From: Thiohalomonas denitrificans
GTDB lineage: Bacteria; Pseudomonadota; Gammaproteobacteria; Thiohalomonadales; Thiohalomonadaceae
Length of the DNA: 64,000 nt
Direction of reading: 5' to 3'
Assembly: GCF_900102855.1 (NCBI RefSeq)
Contig: NZ_FMWD01000007.1
Span: 45,178 to 109,177 of the forward strand
The notes beneath the pieces were generated by a model. That model was not told the DNA's origin, ran no database searches, and saw only the letters and a program-made list of their open reading frames with translations. A program made the translations under genes and the position numbers. How positions within the stretch are numbered: position 1 is the stretch's first letter; every line of letters starts with the position of its first letter. Shown one piece after another: positions 28,359 through 38,466 of this stretch.

Positions 28359-28488
28359 CCACGGGGCGCACGGGGAACACTGGGCTGGTCGGTAAACCAC
28401 AGAGGACACAGAGCGGTCGGATGGGCTACCTCCGTGTTTTTGGTGGTTATCCATTAAAGCCCCGTGATCCCCGTGTTCCCCGTGGTTA
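28358..28488. repeat. Two interleaved intergenic inverted repeats
   Basis: An outer pair CCACGGGGCGCACGGGG / CCCCGTGTTCCCCGTGGTT encloses an inner pair AACCACAGAGGACACAGAG / CTCCGTGTTTTTGGTGGTT. The pssA stop codon falls in the left edge (GATTAACCACGG). Confidence 0.7.
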
Positions 28489-28539
28489 ATACCCGCCCGC
28501 ATCCGGTAAGATGAGTGCAAATCCCGGAGTCATGGATCC

Positions 28540-30087
28540 ATGAGCGATAAACTTTTCATCTTTGATACCACCCTGCGGGACGGCGAGCAGAGTCCCGGTG
28601 CCTCCATGACCAAGGAGGAGAAGGTCCGCATCGCCAAGGCCCTCGAGCGCATGCGGGTGGACGTCATTGAAGCGGGTTTTCCGATCGCCAGTAGCGGCGA
28701 CTTCGAATCGGTGCAGGCGGTGGCCCGTGAGATTAAGGACAGCACTGTCTGTGGGCTGGCACGGGCGCTCGATCCCGATATCGATCGTGCCGGCGAGGCG
28801 CTGAAGCCGGCCGCATCGGGTCGTATTCACACCTTCATCGCCACCTCTCCCATCCATATGGAGCGCAAGCTGCGCATGAGTCCGGATGAGGTGGTCAAGC
28901 AGGCGGTCAGGGCGGTCGAGCGAGCCCGCCGGTACACCGATGATGTCGAATTCTCGGCCGAGGATGCCGGGCGTTCGGAAATCGATTTTCTCTGCCGTAT
29001 TTTCGAAGCGGTGATCGCCGCCGGGGCCACCACCATCAACATCCCCGACACGGTGGGTTACAACGTCCCGGAACAGTTCGGTGCCATGGTGGGACGGGCC
29101 ATCGAGGGCACGCCCAACGCCGATAAGGCAGTGTTCTCGGTCCATTGCCATAATGACCTGGGACTTGCCGTTGCCAACTCCCTGTCAGCCGTGCTCAATG
29201 GCGCCCGTCAGGTGGAGTGCACCATCAACGGACTGGGTGAGCGGGCCGGCAATGCCGCCCTGGAAGAGGTGGTGATGGCGGTACGCACCCGTCAGGATGT
29301 GTTTCCCTGCGAAACCGGCATCGATGCCACTCAAATCGTCCCCGGCTCGCGGCTGGTGGCGGGGATCACCGGTTTTTCGGTTCAGCCGAACAAGGCCATC
29401 GTCGGCGCCAATGCCTTCGCCCACGAGTCGGGCATCCATCAGGACGGGGTCCTCAAACACCGTGAGACCTACGAAATCATGCGTGCCGAGGACGTGGGCT
29501 GGAGCGCCAACCGCATGGTGCTGGGCAAGCATTCGGGCCGTAATGCCTTCCGCAGCCGGCTCCAGGACCTGGGGGTTGCGTTCGCCTCGGAGGAGGAGCT
29601 CAACGCGGCCTTTCAGCGCTTCAAGACGCTCGCCGACAAGAAGCACGAAATCTATGATGAGGATATCCAGGCCCTGGTCACGGAGACCAATCTGGAGCAC
29701 TCGGTCAACGAACGCATCAAGCTGGTCTCCCTGCGTGTCTGCTCCGAGACAGGCGAGACGCCTGAGGCGAATGTCACGCTCTGGGTGGACGGCGAGGAGA
29801 AGCGCGGCAGCGCACCGGGTGGCGGCCCGGTCGATGCGGCCCTCAAGGCCATCGAGTCTATCGTTGACAGTCAGACGGAACTGTTGCTGTACTCGGTCAA
29901 CAATATCACTACGGGCACCGATTCCCAGGGAGAGGTGACCGTCCGCCTTGAGCGGGGAGGCCGTATCGTCAATGGTCAGGGTGCAGATACCGATATCGTC
30001 ATCGCCTCGGCCAAGGCCTATATCAACGCCCTTAACAAGGTGGTGACTGCCGCCGAGCGGGGGCATCCCCAGGGGCCGGAGCTTTGA
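28540..30087 (+). CDS. leuA: 2-isopropylmalate synthase
   Basis: 515 residues: TIM-barrel catalytic domain with [16 protein letters not shown] (metal Asp and Arg), HCHNDLGLA metal His motif and [15 protein letters not shown], then the linker and the C-terminal regulatory LeuA dimer domain (ANVTLWVDG...). It condenses acetyl-CoA with 2-ketoisovalerate, the first committed step of leucine synthesis, and is inhibited by leucine. Last gene of the branched-chain cluster. Confidence 0.97.
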   Translation: MSDKLFIFDTTLRDGEQSPGASMTKEEKVRIAKALERMRVDVIEAGFPIASSGDFESVQAVAREIKDSTVCGLARALDPDIDRAGEALKPAASGRIHTFIATSPIHMERKLRMSPDEVVKQAVRAVERARRYTDDVEFSAEDAGRSEIDFLCRIFEAVIAAGATTINIPDTVGYNVPEQFGAMVGRAIEGTPNADKAVFSVHCHNDLGLAVANSLSAVLNGARQVECTINGLGERAGNAALEEVVMAVRTRQDVFPCETGIDATQIVPGSRLVAGITGFSVQPNKAIVGANAFAHESGIHQDGVLKHRETYEIMRAEDVGWSANRMVLGKHSGRNAFRSRLQDLGVAFASEEELNAAFQRFKTLADKKHEIYDEDIQALVTETNLEHSVNERIKLVSLRVCSETGETPEANVTLWVDGEEKRGSAPGGGPVDAALKAIESIVDSQTELLLYSVNNITTGTDSQGEVTVRLERGGRIVNGQGADTDIVIASAKAYINALNKVVTAAERGHPQGPEL

Positions 30088-30093
30088 TGTGAT

Positions 30094-30332
30094 TTATGTG
30101 TTACGGCACCTGCCTGGATCGGATTCGCGCCGGGGGCGGCCCTCCTACCGGGGAACGGCGCCTCAGTCCGCTGGTAGGAGGCGCGCCCCCGCGGCGATGG
30201 GGGTTTGTAACGTTCCAGGTTTTACGTATTTACGTTTTACGGCAACTGCCTGGATCGGATTCGCGCCGGGGCGGCGCTCCTACCGGGGAACGGCGCCTCG
30301 GTCTCCGGTAGGAGGCGCGCCCCCGCGGCGAT
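30094..30332. repeat. Direct repeat of a REP/BIME-like palindromic unit (2 copies)
   Basis: Copy 1 is about 30094-30198 and copy 2 about 30228-30332. They share CTGCCTGGATCGGATTCGCG and each contains a hairpin with arms CTCCTACC / GGTAGGAG flanked by GGGGCGGC / GCGCCCCC. The two are near identical over 105 bases. Confidence 0.85.
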
Positions 30333-30466
30333 TTCCGCTACGGAGCCCTCGTGCAGACGACACCCGCCATCGCTCAACGAAGACAATGGCCCCTACAATA
30401 GAAACGACTCTTGGGTGTGTTTTTCTCCGTGTTCTCTGTGGTTTTATGGTTGTTTTTTGCGAATGA

Positions 30467-31168
30467 ATGATGGACGCACGTAGACAGGCCTATCTCGATG
30501 CCATGGGTATTCGGGTTTGGGTGCGGCGGCAGTCCGCGCCCGAACCGGAAAGTGCATTCGTGTCCGACGAACAGGCCCCGCCGGTCCCGGATTTCGAGCC
30601 GATGGCGCTCGATTGGGACGAACTGGCGGCTCGGGTTGCCGTCTGTGAGCAGTGCCCGCAACTGGTGGCCAGCCGGACTCGAACCGTATTCGGAGTCGGC
30701 AGCCACAAGGCAGGCTTGATGGTTCTGGGTGAGTCGCCGGGAGCCGATGACGACCGCCGGGGCGAACCTTTCGCTGGCATCTCCGGCAAGCTGCTGGACA
30801 AGATGCTGCGAGCCGCCGGCTTTCCCCGCTCCGCCGTTTATCTCGCTACAGCCGTTAAATGCAGGCCACCGGACGACCGCGATCCCGAACCCGGCGAGTT
30901 CTCTGCTTGCGTGGGATACCTGCGACGCCAGATCGAGCTGGTCAACCCCGCGGTCATTCTGGCGGTGGGGCAGTCCGCGGCTCGAAGTCTTTTGGATACG
31001 GACCGGCCCGAACCTCGTCGTGGGGATGTTCACCGTTATCTCGCCGCCGATATTCCGGTTATCGTCACCCACGCCCCCGTTCTGCTGTTGCGTTCTCCGG
31101 CCGAGAAACGCGCGGTGTGGAATGACCTGCGGCTCCTCAAGCGCGTGTACAAGGGTGCGAACGGATGA
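30467..31168 (+). CDS. Uracil-DNA glycosylase, type 4 family
   Basis: 233 residues. An N-terminal tail is followed by the UDG domain: motif GESPGADDDRRGEPFAG (residues about 86-102) and the late motif with a His (THAPVLLLRSPAEKR). Four Cys that would ligate a 4Fe-4S cluster are visible (CEQCP, VKC, SACVGYL), as in family 4. It removes uracil from DNA. Two adjacent ATGs; no clear ribosome site. Its stop overlaps the rimI start. Confidence 0.9.
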   Translation: MMDARRQAYLDAMGIRVWVRRQSAPEPESAFVSDEQAPPVPDFEPMALDWDELAARVAVCEQCPQLVASRTRTVFGVGSHKAGLMVLGESPGADDDRRGEPFAGISGKLLDKMLRAAGFPRSAVYLATAVKCRPPDDRDPEPGEFSACVGYLRRQIELVNPAVILAVGQSAARSLLDTDRPEPRRGDVHRYLAADIPVIVTHAPVLLLRSPAEKRAVWNDLRLLKRVYKGANG

Positions 31169-31626
31169 GTGCCGCCCCGGATTCGCTGCCGCGTCTGCGC
31201 CCCATGTTCGATGCCGATGTCGTCAAGGTCATGGAGGTTGAGCGCGAGATCTATCCCTTTGGCTGGACCGAGGCGATCTTTCGTGACTGCCTGCGGGTGG
31301 GATACTCCTGCTGGGTGTGGGAGTGCGGCGAGGAGATCATCGGATACAGCGTGATGTCCCTCGGAGCCGGGGAGGCGCACGTGCTGAATGTGGCCGTTCA
31401 CCCGAAGTGGCGTCGTCGTGGTCTCGGCCGCAGCATGCTGGAGCATCTGATCACGGTGGCTGAACGGAACCGTGTCGGTACCATATTTCTGGAGGTCCGG
31501 CCCTCCAATCGCACGGCGATGAAACTCTACGAGGAGTTACAGTTCCAAGAGATTGGCAGGCGCCGCGATTACTACCCGGACCATGAAGGACGGGAAGACG
31601 CCCTGGTCCTCTCGCGCGAACTTTGA
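31165..31626 (+). CDS. rimI: Ribosomal protein S18-alanine N-acetyltransferase
   Basis: 153 residues with the GNAT fold: acetyl-CoA loop VHPKWRRRGLGRSMLEHLI (R/Q-x-x-G-x-G/A), then the RimI-specific FLEVRPSNRTAMKLYEELQFQEIGRRRDYY. It acetylates the N-terminal Ala of S18. ATGA overlap with the glycosylase gene shows coupling; this pair is common in Gammaproteobacteria. Confidence 0.94.
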   Translation: MSAAPDSLPRLRPMFDADVVKVMEVEREIYPFGWTEAIFRDCLRVGYSCWVWECGEEIIGYSVMSLGAGEAHVLNVAVHPKWRRRGLGRSMLEHLITVAERNRVGTIFLEVRPSNRTAMKLYEELQFQEIGRRRDYYPDHEGREDALVLSREL

Positions 31627-31707
31627 GCCGTATGAGGCCAGATTCCCATGCAGCGGCTCGCCATGGCCTGATATAATTCGCCTCTTTTCCCGAGCACTTT
31701 TCCCGAC

Positions 31708-33288
31708 ATGTCGAAACTGCAGTCCGAAACCGAGCGCCGGCGCACCTTTGCCATCATCTCGCATCCCGATGCGGGAAAGACAACCCTTACCGAAAAGTTG
31801 CTGTTGTTTGGTGGTGCCATTCAGCTTGCTGGTACCGTCAAGGGCCGCAAGGCCGCCCGTCATGCGCACTCCGACTGGATGAAGATGGAGCAGCAGCGCG
31901 GGATTTCGGTGACCTCGTCGGTGATGCAGTTCCCGCACCGGGATCACGTAATCAATCTGTTGGATACGCCCGGCCACGAGGACTTTTCCGAGGACACCTA
32001 CCGAACACTGACGGCTGTCGATTCGGCGCTTATGGTGATCGACGTGGCCAAAGGCGTCGAGGACCGTACCATCAAACTGATGGAGGTGTGTCGCCTGCGC
32101 GATACGCCCATCATCACCTTCATCAACAAGCTCGATCGTGAAGGGCGTGATCCCATCGATTTGCTGGACGAGGTCGAGGACGTGCTGAAAATCCAGTGTG
32201 CGCCCATCACCTGGCCCATCGGTATGGGCAAGCGTTTCAAGGGAGTGTTCGACCTCTATAACAACCGTGTGCATCTGCTGCCTGCGCAGCACGGTGGCAA
32301 GGTTCAGGAGGGAGAGATCATCGAGGGACTCGATAATCCCCGGCTGGACGAACTCTTCGGAAGCATGGCCGAGGAGCTGCGCGAGGAGGTCGAACTGGTC
32401 CGCGGCGCCAGTCATGCGTTCGATTTCGACGCCTATCGGTCCGGCCTGCAGACCCCGGTCTTCTTCGGGTCCGCCATCAACAACTTCGGCGTGGGCGAAA
32501 TCCTCGACGCACTGGTGGATTACGCACCGGCGCCGCTGCCGCGCCCGACCGACAGTCGCGAAGTGTTGCCGACCGAGGAGAAGTTCTCCGGCTTCGTGTT
32601 CAAGATTCAGGCGAACATGGACCCGCAGCACCGCGATCGAGTCGCCTTCATGCGGGTTTGTTCGGGTGTCTTCAATCCGGGCATGAAGATGCGACAGGTA
32701 CGACTCGGCCGGGACGTGAAAATCCCCAACGCGATCACTTTTCTGGCGCAGGAGCGCGGGCACGTGGAAGAGGGCTATCCGGGGGATATCATCGGGCTCC
32801 ACAACCACGGCACCATCCAGATTGGCGATACCTTCACGATGGGGGAGGACCTCCAGTTTACCGGTATCCCCCATTTTGCGCCGGAGTTATTCCGCCGTGC
32901 ACGGCTGAAGGACCCGCTCAAGTCCAAGCAGCTCTTGAAGGGGCTGGAACAGCTTTCGGAGGAGGGCGCAACGCAGCTCTTCAAGCCGTTCCGCAATAAC
33001 GATCTGATTCTGGGAGCAGTGGGTATCCTGCAGTTCGATGTCGTTGCCCAGCGTCTTCAGGATGAATACAAGGTCGACTGTACCTTTGAGCCGGTCAATG
33101 TGGCCACGGCCCGTTGGGTTGATTGCGACGATCCGAAGATGCTCGAGCAGTTCAAGAACAAGGCCAGCGACAACCTGGCCGAAGATGGTGCCGGCATGCT
33201 GACCTACCTGGCCCCGACCCGCGTCAATCTGGAGCTGACCATCGAACGCTGGCCCGACATTCGGTTCCACGCTACGCGGGAACATTAA
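31708..33288 (+). CDS. prfC: Peptide chain release factor 3
   Basis: 526 residues, typical for RF3. GTPase motifs: [14 protein letters not shown] (P-loop), [14 protein letters not shown] (G3), NKLDREG (G4). The RF3-type C-terminal domain follows. It recycles RF1/RF2 from the ribosome after peptide release, using GTP. Confidence 0.96.
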   Translation: MSKLQSETERRRTFAIISHPDAGKTTLTEKLLLFGGAIQLAGTVKGRKAARHAHSDWMKMEQQRGISVTSSVMQFPHRDHVINLLDTPGHEDFSEDTYRTLTAVDSALMVIDVAKGVEDRTIKLMEVCRLRDTPIITFINKLDREGRDPIDLLDEVEDVLKIQCAPITWPIGMGKRFKGVFDLYNNRVHLLPAQHGGKVQEGEIIEGLDNPRLDELFGSMAEELREEVELVRGASHAFDFDAYRSGLQTPVFFGSAINNFGVGEILDALVDYAPAPLPRPTDSREVLPTEEKFSGFVFKIQANMDPQHRDRVAFMRVCSGVFNPGMKMRQVRLGRDVKIPNAITFLAQERGHVEEGYPGDIIGLHNHGTIQIGDTFTMGEDLQFTGIPHFAPELFRRARLKDPLKSKQLLKGLEQLSEEGATQLFKPFRNNDLILGAVGILQFDVVAQRLQDEYKVDCTFEPVNVATARWVDCDDPKMLEQFKNKASDNLAEDGAGMLTYLAPTRVNLELTIERWPDIRFHATREH

Positions 33289-33308
33289 AGCCGGCGAACA
33301 CTGTTTTT

Positions 33309-33380
33309 TGTAGGTTGGGGTGAGTTATGCGAACCCCAACGCTGATATTGTTGGGCTTCTTCCCTCAGCGCCAACCTACA
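33309..33380. repeat. TGTAGGTTGG-type inverted repeat
   Basis: TGTAGGTTGG (33309-33318) pairs with CCAACCTACA (33371-33380); an inner pair GAACCCCAAC / GTTGGGCTTC also exists. This intergenic repeat type is widespread in proteobacterial genomes. It lies between the convergent prfC and ABC permease genes and could act as a terminator. Confidence 0.75.
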
Positions 33381-33412
33381 TTTTGGAGCCCATTGCTATT
33401 CTCGGGAGCCTC

Positions 33413-34186
33413 CTAGCTGCGCACACCGATGCCCTTGTGGAGCAGATAGAGTGCAAACGAAAAAAGCGCGACGATGAAGAGTCCGATGATGCCGAAGGCC
33501 ACGCCGACATCGATATCGGATACCCCGAGCAGTCCGTAACGGAAGGCGTTTATGATGTACAGGATAGGATTGAAAAGCGCCACGTTCTGCCAGAAACCCG
33601 GGAGCATCTCCACCGTGAAAAAGATCCCGCCCAGATAGGTCAGTGGAGTCAACACGAAGGTGGGTATGATCGCGATGTCATCGAAGCTCTTTGCGTAAAC
33701 CGCGTTGATAAAGCCCCCGATCGCGAATAGCAGTGCGGTAAGCAGTGCCGTGCTCAGGGTGATGAACCAGCTGTGAACCTCGAGATCGACGAAGAATGCC
33801 GCAACCAGCGTGACCATCAGACCGACACTCAAACCCCGCGCCATTCCACCGGCCACGTAGCCGAGCACGATCATGTAATTCGGTACCGGAGCGATCAGTA
33901 ACTCTTCGATAAAGCGCTGGAATTTGGCACCGAAAAACGACGATACGACGTTGGCATACGAATTGGTGATTATGCCGAGCATGATGACACCCGGCACGAT
34001 GTACTCCATGTAGGATAATCCCTGCATGGGTCCGATCCGGCTGCCAATAAGCCCGCCGAAGATGATGAAATAGAGGGCGGTGGTCACCATGGGTGGAAGA
34101 ATCGTCTGAGGCCAAATGCGCCGGAAACGGCGGATTTCCTTGACGACGATCGTCTTGAAAGCGATGAGCTCGGTGCGCCGGATCAT
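33413..34186 (-). CDS. yadH: ABC-2 type exporter permease (YadH-like)
   Basis: 257 residues with six membrane spans of the ABC-2 family, including GGLIGSRIGPMQGLSYMEYIVPGVIM and the conserved TPLTYLGGIFFTVEMLPGFWQ before the last spans. It pairs with the ATPase encoded just upstream; the genes overlap by 4 bases (ATGA). The substrate of YadGH-type exporters is unknown. Confidence 0.9.
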   Translation of the reverse strand: MIRRTELIAFKTIVVKEIRRFRRIWPQTILPPMVTTALYFIIFGGLIGSRIGPMQGLSYMEYIVPGVIMLGIITNSYANVVSSFFGAKFQRFIEELLIAPVPNYMIVLGYVAGGMARGLSVGLMVTLVAAFFVDLEVHSWFITLSTALLTALLFAIGGFINAVYAKSFDDIAIIPTFVLTPLTYLGGIFFTVEMLPGFWQNVALFNPILYIINAFRYGLLGVSDIDVGVAFGIIGLFIVALFSFALYLLHKGIGVRS

Positions 34187-35106
34187 TCGACGGTCTCCCC
34201 GCCTTCGACCATAGCCATAAATAGCTCTTCCAGCCGGTTGGCCTTGTTGCGCATGCTGATGACTTCCAGATTTTGCCGGCTCAGTGTCTCGAAAAGGGGA
34301 TTCAGCCCCTGCTCGCGCCAAACCTCCACTTCAATGGTATGTGGTTCGATGTAAACCACGGAATAACCGTCTAATTGCGGGGCTGATTCGAGGGGCTCTT
34401 TCAGGTCGAGTATCAGCGTTTCGCGGTTAAGCTGGGTGAGCAGCGTCCGCATGCTGGTATTCTCGATGATTTCGCCCTGGTCGATGATGGCGATGTTCCG
34501 ACAGAGGCTTTCTGCCTCTTCCAGGTAGTGGGTGGTCAGGATGATAGTGGTGCCTTCGGCATTGACTTCCCGCAGAAAAGCCCACATTGAGCGACGCAGT
34601 TCGATGTCAACGCCGGCCGTGGGTTCGTCCAGAATCAACAGCTTTGGTTCATGGGTCAGTGCGCGGGCAATCATCAGGCGGCGCTTCATGCCGCCGGAGA
34701 GATTGCGTGCAGATCCATGGCGTTTCTCCCACAGGCCCAGTTTCTTCAGATAATGCTCGCTCCGTTCACGGGCAATCTGTGGCTCTACACCGTAGTAGCC
34801 TGCCTGGTTCGTGATGATCTCGCCGACCGGCTCGAACTGGTTGAAGTTGAACTCCTGGGGAACCAGCCCGATGCAACGGCGTGCTTCCATCGGATCCTTG
34901 CTCACATCGGCGCCGAACACGCGGACACTGCCACCGGTCTTGTCGACCAGCGAGGTGATGATGCCAATCGTGGTGGATTTTCCCGCCCCATTGGGGCCGA
35001 GGAGGGCAAAAAAATCGCCCTCCTCGACAGAAAGGTCGATGCCTTTCAGGGCCACAAAACCGTTGCGATAGGTCTTCTCGAGACCCTCAATTTCCAGTGC
35101 TTTCAT
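34183..35106 (-). CDS. yadG: ABC transporter ATPase (YadG-like)
   Basis: 307 residues: Walker A GPNGAGKST, signature LSGGMKRRL, Walker B LLILDEPTAGVD, H-loop TTHYLEEAE, then a C-terminal extension typical of ABC-2 exporter ATPases. It powers the permease encoded downstream in the same operon. Confidence 0.94.
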   Translation of the reverse strand: MKALEIEGLEKTYRNGFVALKGIDLSVEEGDFFALLGPNGAGKSTTIGIITSLVDKTGGSVRVFGADVSKDPMEARRCIGLVPQEFNFNQFEPVGEIITNQAGYYGVEPQIARERSEHYLKKLGLWEKRHGSARNLSGGMKRRLMIARALTHEPKLLILDEPTAGVDIELRRSMWAFLREVNAEGTTIILTTHYLEEAESLCRNIAIIDQGEIIENTSMRTLLTQLNRETLILDLKEPLESAPQLDGYSVVYIEPHTIEVEVWREQGLNPLFETLSRQNLEVISMRNKANRLEELFMAMVEGGETVE

Positions 35107-35115
35107 GAAGTCAAT

Positions 35116-35196
35116 TAAACCACGGGGAACACGGGGGTACGGGGAAAACCATTAAAATTACCCCTTCCCCGTGCGCCCCGTGCCTCCGTGGTTATT
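35116..35196. repeat. CACGGGG/CCCCGTG inverted repeat
   Basis: AAACCACGGGGAACACGGGG on the left and CCCCGTGCGCCCCGTG...CCGTGGTT on the right, in the gap between the M16 protease gene and the ABC operon. Confidence 0.75.
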
Positions 35197-35215
35197 CTGT
35201 TTTTCTTTCGTTGGT

Positions 35216-38152
35216 TCAGAGACTGATGACGTCCAGCCCGAGGTCCGGTTCCCTGGCCAGGATGGAGCTGCTGGTGATGACAGCGGTATTCGCCTGCTCG
35301 GGTTTGAGGTAGGTTTCGGCCACCCGTTTCAGGTCCGCCTCCCGCACCTCCAGGATACGGGCGCGGACGCGTCGACGCTGCTCCGGCGTACGGCCGTGCA
35401 GGGCGGCGTGAAACGCCTTTTTTGCCTCGCCGGCCGGTGAACCCGGCTTGTCGATACCCGATATGACGCCGAGGATCGCCTCTTCGATGAGCCGCCACTC
35501 GTGGGTCTCACTCACCATCCACTCGATGCAGCGATCGAAATCGTTCAGGGTCTCTGCGAGACGAGGGTCCCGATAGGAGAAAAAGCGGAATGCCCCGGCA
35601 TCGGGGTCGAAGCTGGCACCCCCGCCATAGGCACCGCCCTGCTCGCGGATCGCCCGGTGCAGGAAGTTGTTGCGCAGAAAGCCTGCCAGCACCAGCAGGG
35701 GTGCGGCATCGGGATGTTCCGGTGCCACGGTAGGGTAGGCCCGTGCACAGAAATTGACCTGGGTGGACGTAGTCCAGGCCTGGCCCAGAGGCGCTGCGGG
35801 AGTGGGTGGCGTGAAAGGCGCGTTGCCGCCGCTGGTCTGCAGTCTGCCCCAATGCTGGCTGACGGCTGTTTCGATGGCCTGGCGGGCATCTCCTTCACCG
35901 ATTAGCAGGAATTGGCGCGGGGCCTGGACCAGCGTGTCCCGCAACTGCGACAGGCGCGCCGCATAATCTTTCAGGCTGGCGGGATCATCGAGGCTGTCAT
36001 CGAGTGCCTTGAGCCGTTTGATCCCCGCGAGTCCGTTCCAGTGATGCGCAAGGGCAGCGGCCGGGCTCAGTCCGCTGGAGGCTGCGACCATCGCCAGCGC
36101 ATGTCCGCTGCCGGTGACACTCTGCTCCTGGTGCAGGCGCTCCTGGGCCACCAGTTCCCGCAGGCGTGCCAATTCGTCAAAGCGCGCGCTCTGGAAGGTC
36201 TCCTGCAACAGACCCGCAAGGTGATTATGGTTGCGGGTCAACGATTTGCCGCCCACCACAAATACGCCACGGGTCGCATTGATGTCGTCCACCGCTCCCC
36301 GAACCGTGGCGCGGGCACCGATCCCGCCGGTGACCGCGGCCTGCAGCGCCTGGGTCTCCAGATAGTCGCGCCCGCCGCTGCCCACCTCGGCGAGTGCATC
36401 GCAATAGAGCGGCAGGAGATCCGAGAGCTCCTGATCCAGCTCGGGAAGCTCCACCACCACTTCCTGGTAGAACAAGCCATTGGTGCCTCTTGCAAACCAG
36501 GTCGACGGCACCCCGTCGATCGTTCCGGTTTCGCCCTTTGGAATCGGCAGATCGGACGGGATGTCCTCAAGGCCGACCTTCGGGAGTTTGTCGGGGTCAT
36601 CCTGCTGGAACTGGCGGCGATTGAGTGACTCGGCCAGTTCGATCACCTCACGCTTTTCCTGTTCCGACATTCCCGCCTTGATCTCGGTCAGCCGTGCGGC
36701 TTCGGCCTTCGCGCGATTGCCGGAAAGCTCCGGGTCCGGCTCCATCACCAGACGAACACGGTGGCGGTTTTCGATTAGTTGTTCACGAGCCAGTGAGCGA
36801 ATGAATTCCGGATCCTCAATGGCTTCCCTGAGTTCCAGCAGAACATCGTCGATATTCAGGGCCTCGGCCGGGTCGCCCCCGTGAATGGCCGGGGTGAGTG
36901 CATGCACGATGAGCTGGAGACCGTACGGGAAGCCATCGCCACTGATCTCGCGCTGCTGCAGCTCGATCTGATGCAAAACGGCCTCGACCATGGCCGGATC
37001 CACCCCGTTTTCGGCGACATCCTTCAGCGTGTCGAGAACCAATTGTTCCACCGCTTCCGCATGCTCCGGGTTGGAACCCTCGACTCCTGCTGAAAAGATC
37101 ATTTCCCTTGGGGAGTCCTGCAGCCCGCAAAGTGGAGAAGGGGCGCTGCCCAGTTCCGTGGTTTCCAGGGCCTTGCGCAGGGGAGATGCACCATTGTCGA
37201 GCAGAACACCTGTCAGAAGATGGGTCTTCAGGACCTCTTTGGGGTCGGCACTGCGGCCAAGCAGCCAGCCGACGACGATGTGGGTACGGTCACGAGTATC
37301 CGTCTCTCCATCCAGGGCGTAGTGGCCCGATACCGCAACGGGAGCCTCATAGCGCTGTTCATCAGGGACGCGGATTTCATATCCCAACGGTTCGAACTCC
37401 GCGAGCGCCTGTTCTTGGAAGCGGGCCTGGAGTTCGTGAGCCGGAATATCCCCATAGGTCAGAAAGATGGCATTCGACGGATGATAGTGTCTGGCATGGA
37501 AAGCCTTGAGCTGCTCATGGGTCAGATCCGGGATATGGGCCGGGTCGCCACCGCTGTTGTAGTGATAGGTTATCGTCGGAAACAGGTGCTCGGTAAGCGT
37601 CTGGTAAAGCGTCGAAACCGGCGAACTCATGGCGCCCTTCATCTCGTTGAAGACCACCCCCTTGAAGACCAGCTCACTCTCGGCATTGTCCGGCTCGGCA
37701 AACTCCACCCGGTGCCCTTCCTGGGCGAAATCCAGTGGATCGAGAGTGGGATGAAACGCCGCGTCCAGATATACCGATAGAAGGTTGTCGTAATCCTTCC
37801 GGTTCCGGCTTGCGAACGGGTAAGCGGTCCAGTCGCTGGCCGTGAAGGCATTCATGAAGGTATTCAACGAGCGCCGGGTCATCATGAAGAAGGGATCCCG
37901 GACCGGATAGCGGCGGCTACCGCAGAGGGCCGTGTGCTCGAGAATATGGGCAACTCCGGTGGAGTCCCGGGGTACCGTGCGAAATGCCACCAAAAAGGTA
38001 TTCTGGTCGTCACTGGCGGCGATGTGATAGTGCGGTGCACCGGTCGCGCTGTGACGATACTCCTGGACCTCCACATTCATGGAGGCCACCGGGGTACTGC
38101 GGATCCATTCAAAGGCGGGATCGGTTTGCGGTCGGCTCGCCGAGTCACTCAT
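35216..38152 (-). CDS. M16-family zinc metalloprotease (presequence-protease-like)
   Basis: 978 residues, the size of the M16C group (PreP/CYM1) with four homologous domains. The inverted zinc motif HxxEH is present (AHILEHTALCGS), with the distal Glu in VVFNEMKGAMSSP about 75 residues on. No signal peptide is seen from ATG 38152, so it is probably cytoplasmic and degrades peptides. The frame is open further upstream to 38422, but that extension has no family similarity. Confidence 0.92.
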   Translation of the reverse strand: MSDSASRPQTDPAFEWIRSTPVASMNVEVQEYRHSATGAPHYHIAASDDQNTFLVAFRTVPRDSTGVAHILEHTALCGSRRYPVRDPFFMMTRRSLNTFMNAFTASDWTAYPFASRNRKDYDNLLSVYLDAAFHPTLDPLDFAQEGHRVEFAEPDNAESELVFKGVVFNEMKGAMSSPVSTLYQTLTEHLFPTITYHYNSGGDPAHIPDLTHEQLKAFHARHYHPSNAIFLTYGDIPAHELQARFQEQALAEFEPLGYEIRVPDEQRYEAPVAVSGHYALDGETDTRDRTHIVVGWLLGRSADPKEVLKTHLLTGVLLDNGASPLRKALETTELGSAPSPLCGLQDSPREMIFSAGVEGSNPEHAEAVEQLVLDTLKDVAENGVDPAMVEAVLHQIELQQREISGDGFPYGLQLIVHALTPAIHGGDPAEALNIDDVLLELREAIEDPEFIRSLAREQLIENRHRVRLVMEPDPELSGNRAKAEAARLTEIKAGMSEQEKREVIELAESLNRRQFQQDDPDKLPKVGLEDIPSDLPIPKGETGTIDGVPSTWFARGTNGLFYQEVVVELPELDQELSDLLPLYCDALAEVGSGGRDYLETQALQAAVTGGIGARATVRGAVDDINATRGVFVVGGKSLTRNHNHLAGLLQETFQSARFDELARLRELVAQERLHQEQSVTGSGHALAMVAASSGLSPAAALAHHWNGLAGIKRLKALDDSLDDPASLKDYAARLSQLRDTLVQAPRQFLLIGEGDARQAIETAVSQHWGRLQTSGGNAPFTPPTPAAPLGQAWTTSTQVNFCARAYPTVAPEHPDAAPLLVLAGFLRNNFLHRAIREQGGAYGGGASFDPDAGAFRFFSYRDPRLAETLNDFDRCIEWMVSETHEWRLIEEAILGVISGIDKPGSPAGEAKKAFHAALHGRTPEQRRRVRARILEVREADLKRVAETYLKPEQANTAVITSSSILAREPDLGLDVISL

Positions 38153-38466
38153 AGGCTGCTCGTTCCTTCCATTTCGATTGAGTCGGATCAGGGAGATCCG
38201 TGATAAGTCTAGTGTCGTATTAGGTGGGGATGCCCGCCACCGTATACAACCGTCACTATTCAATAATCCTGTCAAACGGAGATAATAACATCTCCACAGC
38301 GAGCCGCTGATACGATATAAATATGATGTAAACGTGCGAAAGTCGTTCCTTTCGGGCGCTTTCGTCCGGAGTGATTGCCTATATTGGCCGGAGAGACCGA
38401 TGTACGAGGCGCCGCTCTCCATGAAGTCGAGAAAGTAACCTTTTGTAAGCTGGCAGCGAGTGAATC
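38153..38466. other. Divergent promoter region
   Basis: About 310 bases between the M16 protease and the cytidylate-kinase-like gene. An AT-rich stretch around 38310-38332 (ATACGATATAAATATGATG) offers possible -10 elements on both strands. Confidence 0.4.

Noticed and set aside
35912..36628. 238-codon plus-strand frame opposite the M16 protease
   Set aside because: Antisense to a conserved 978-residue protease; no supporting signals.
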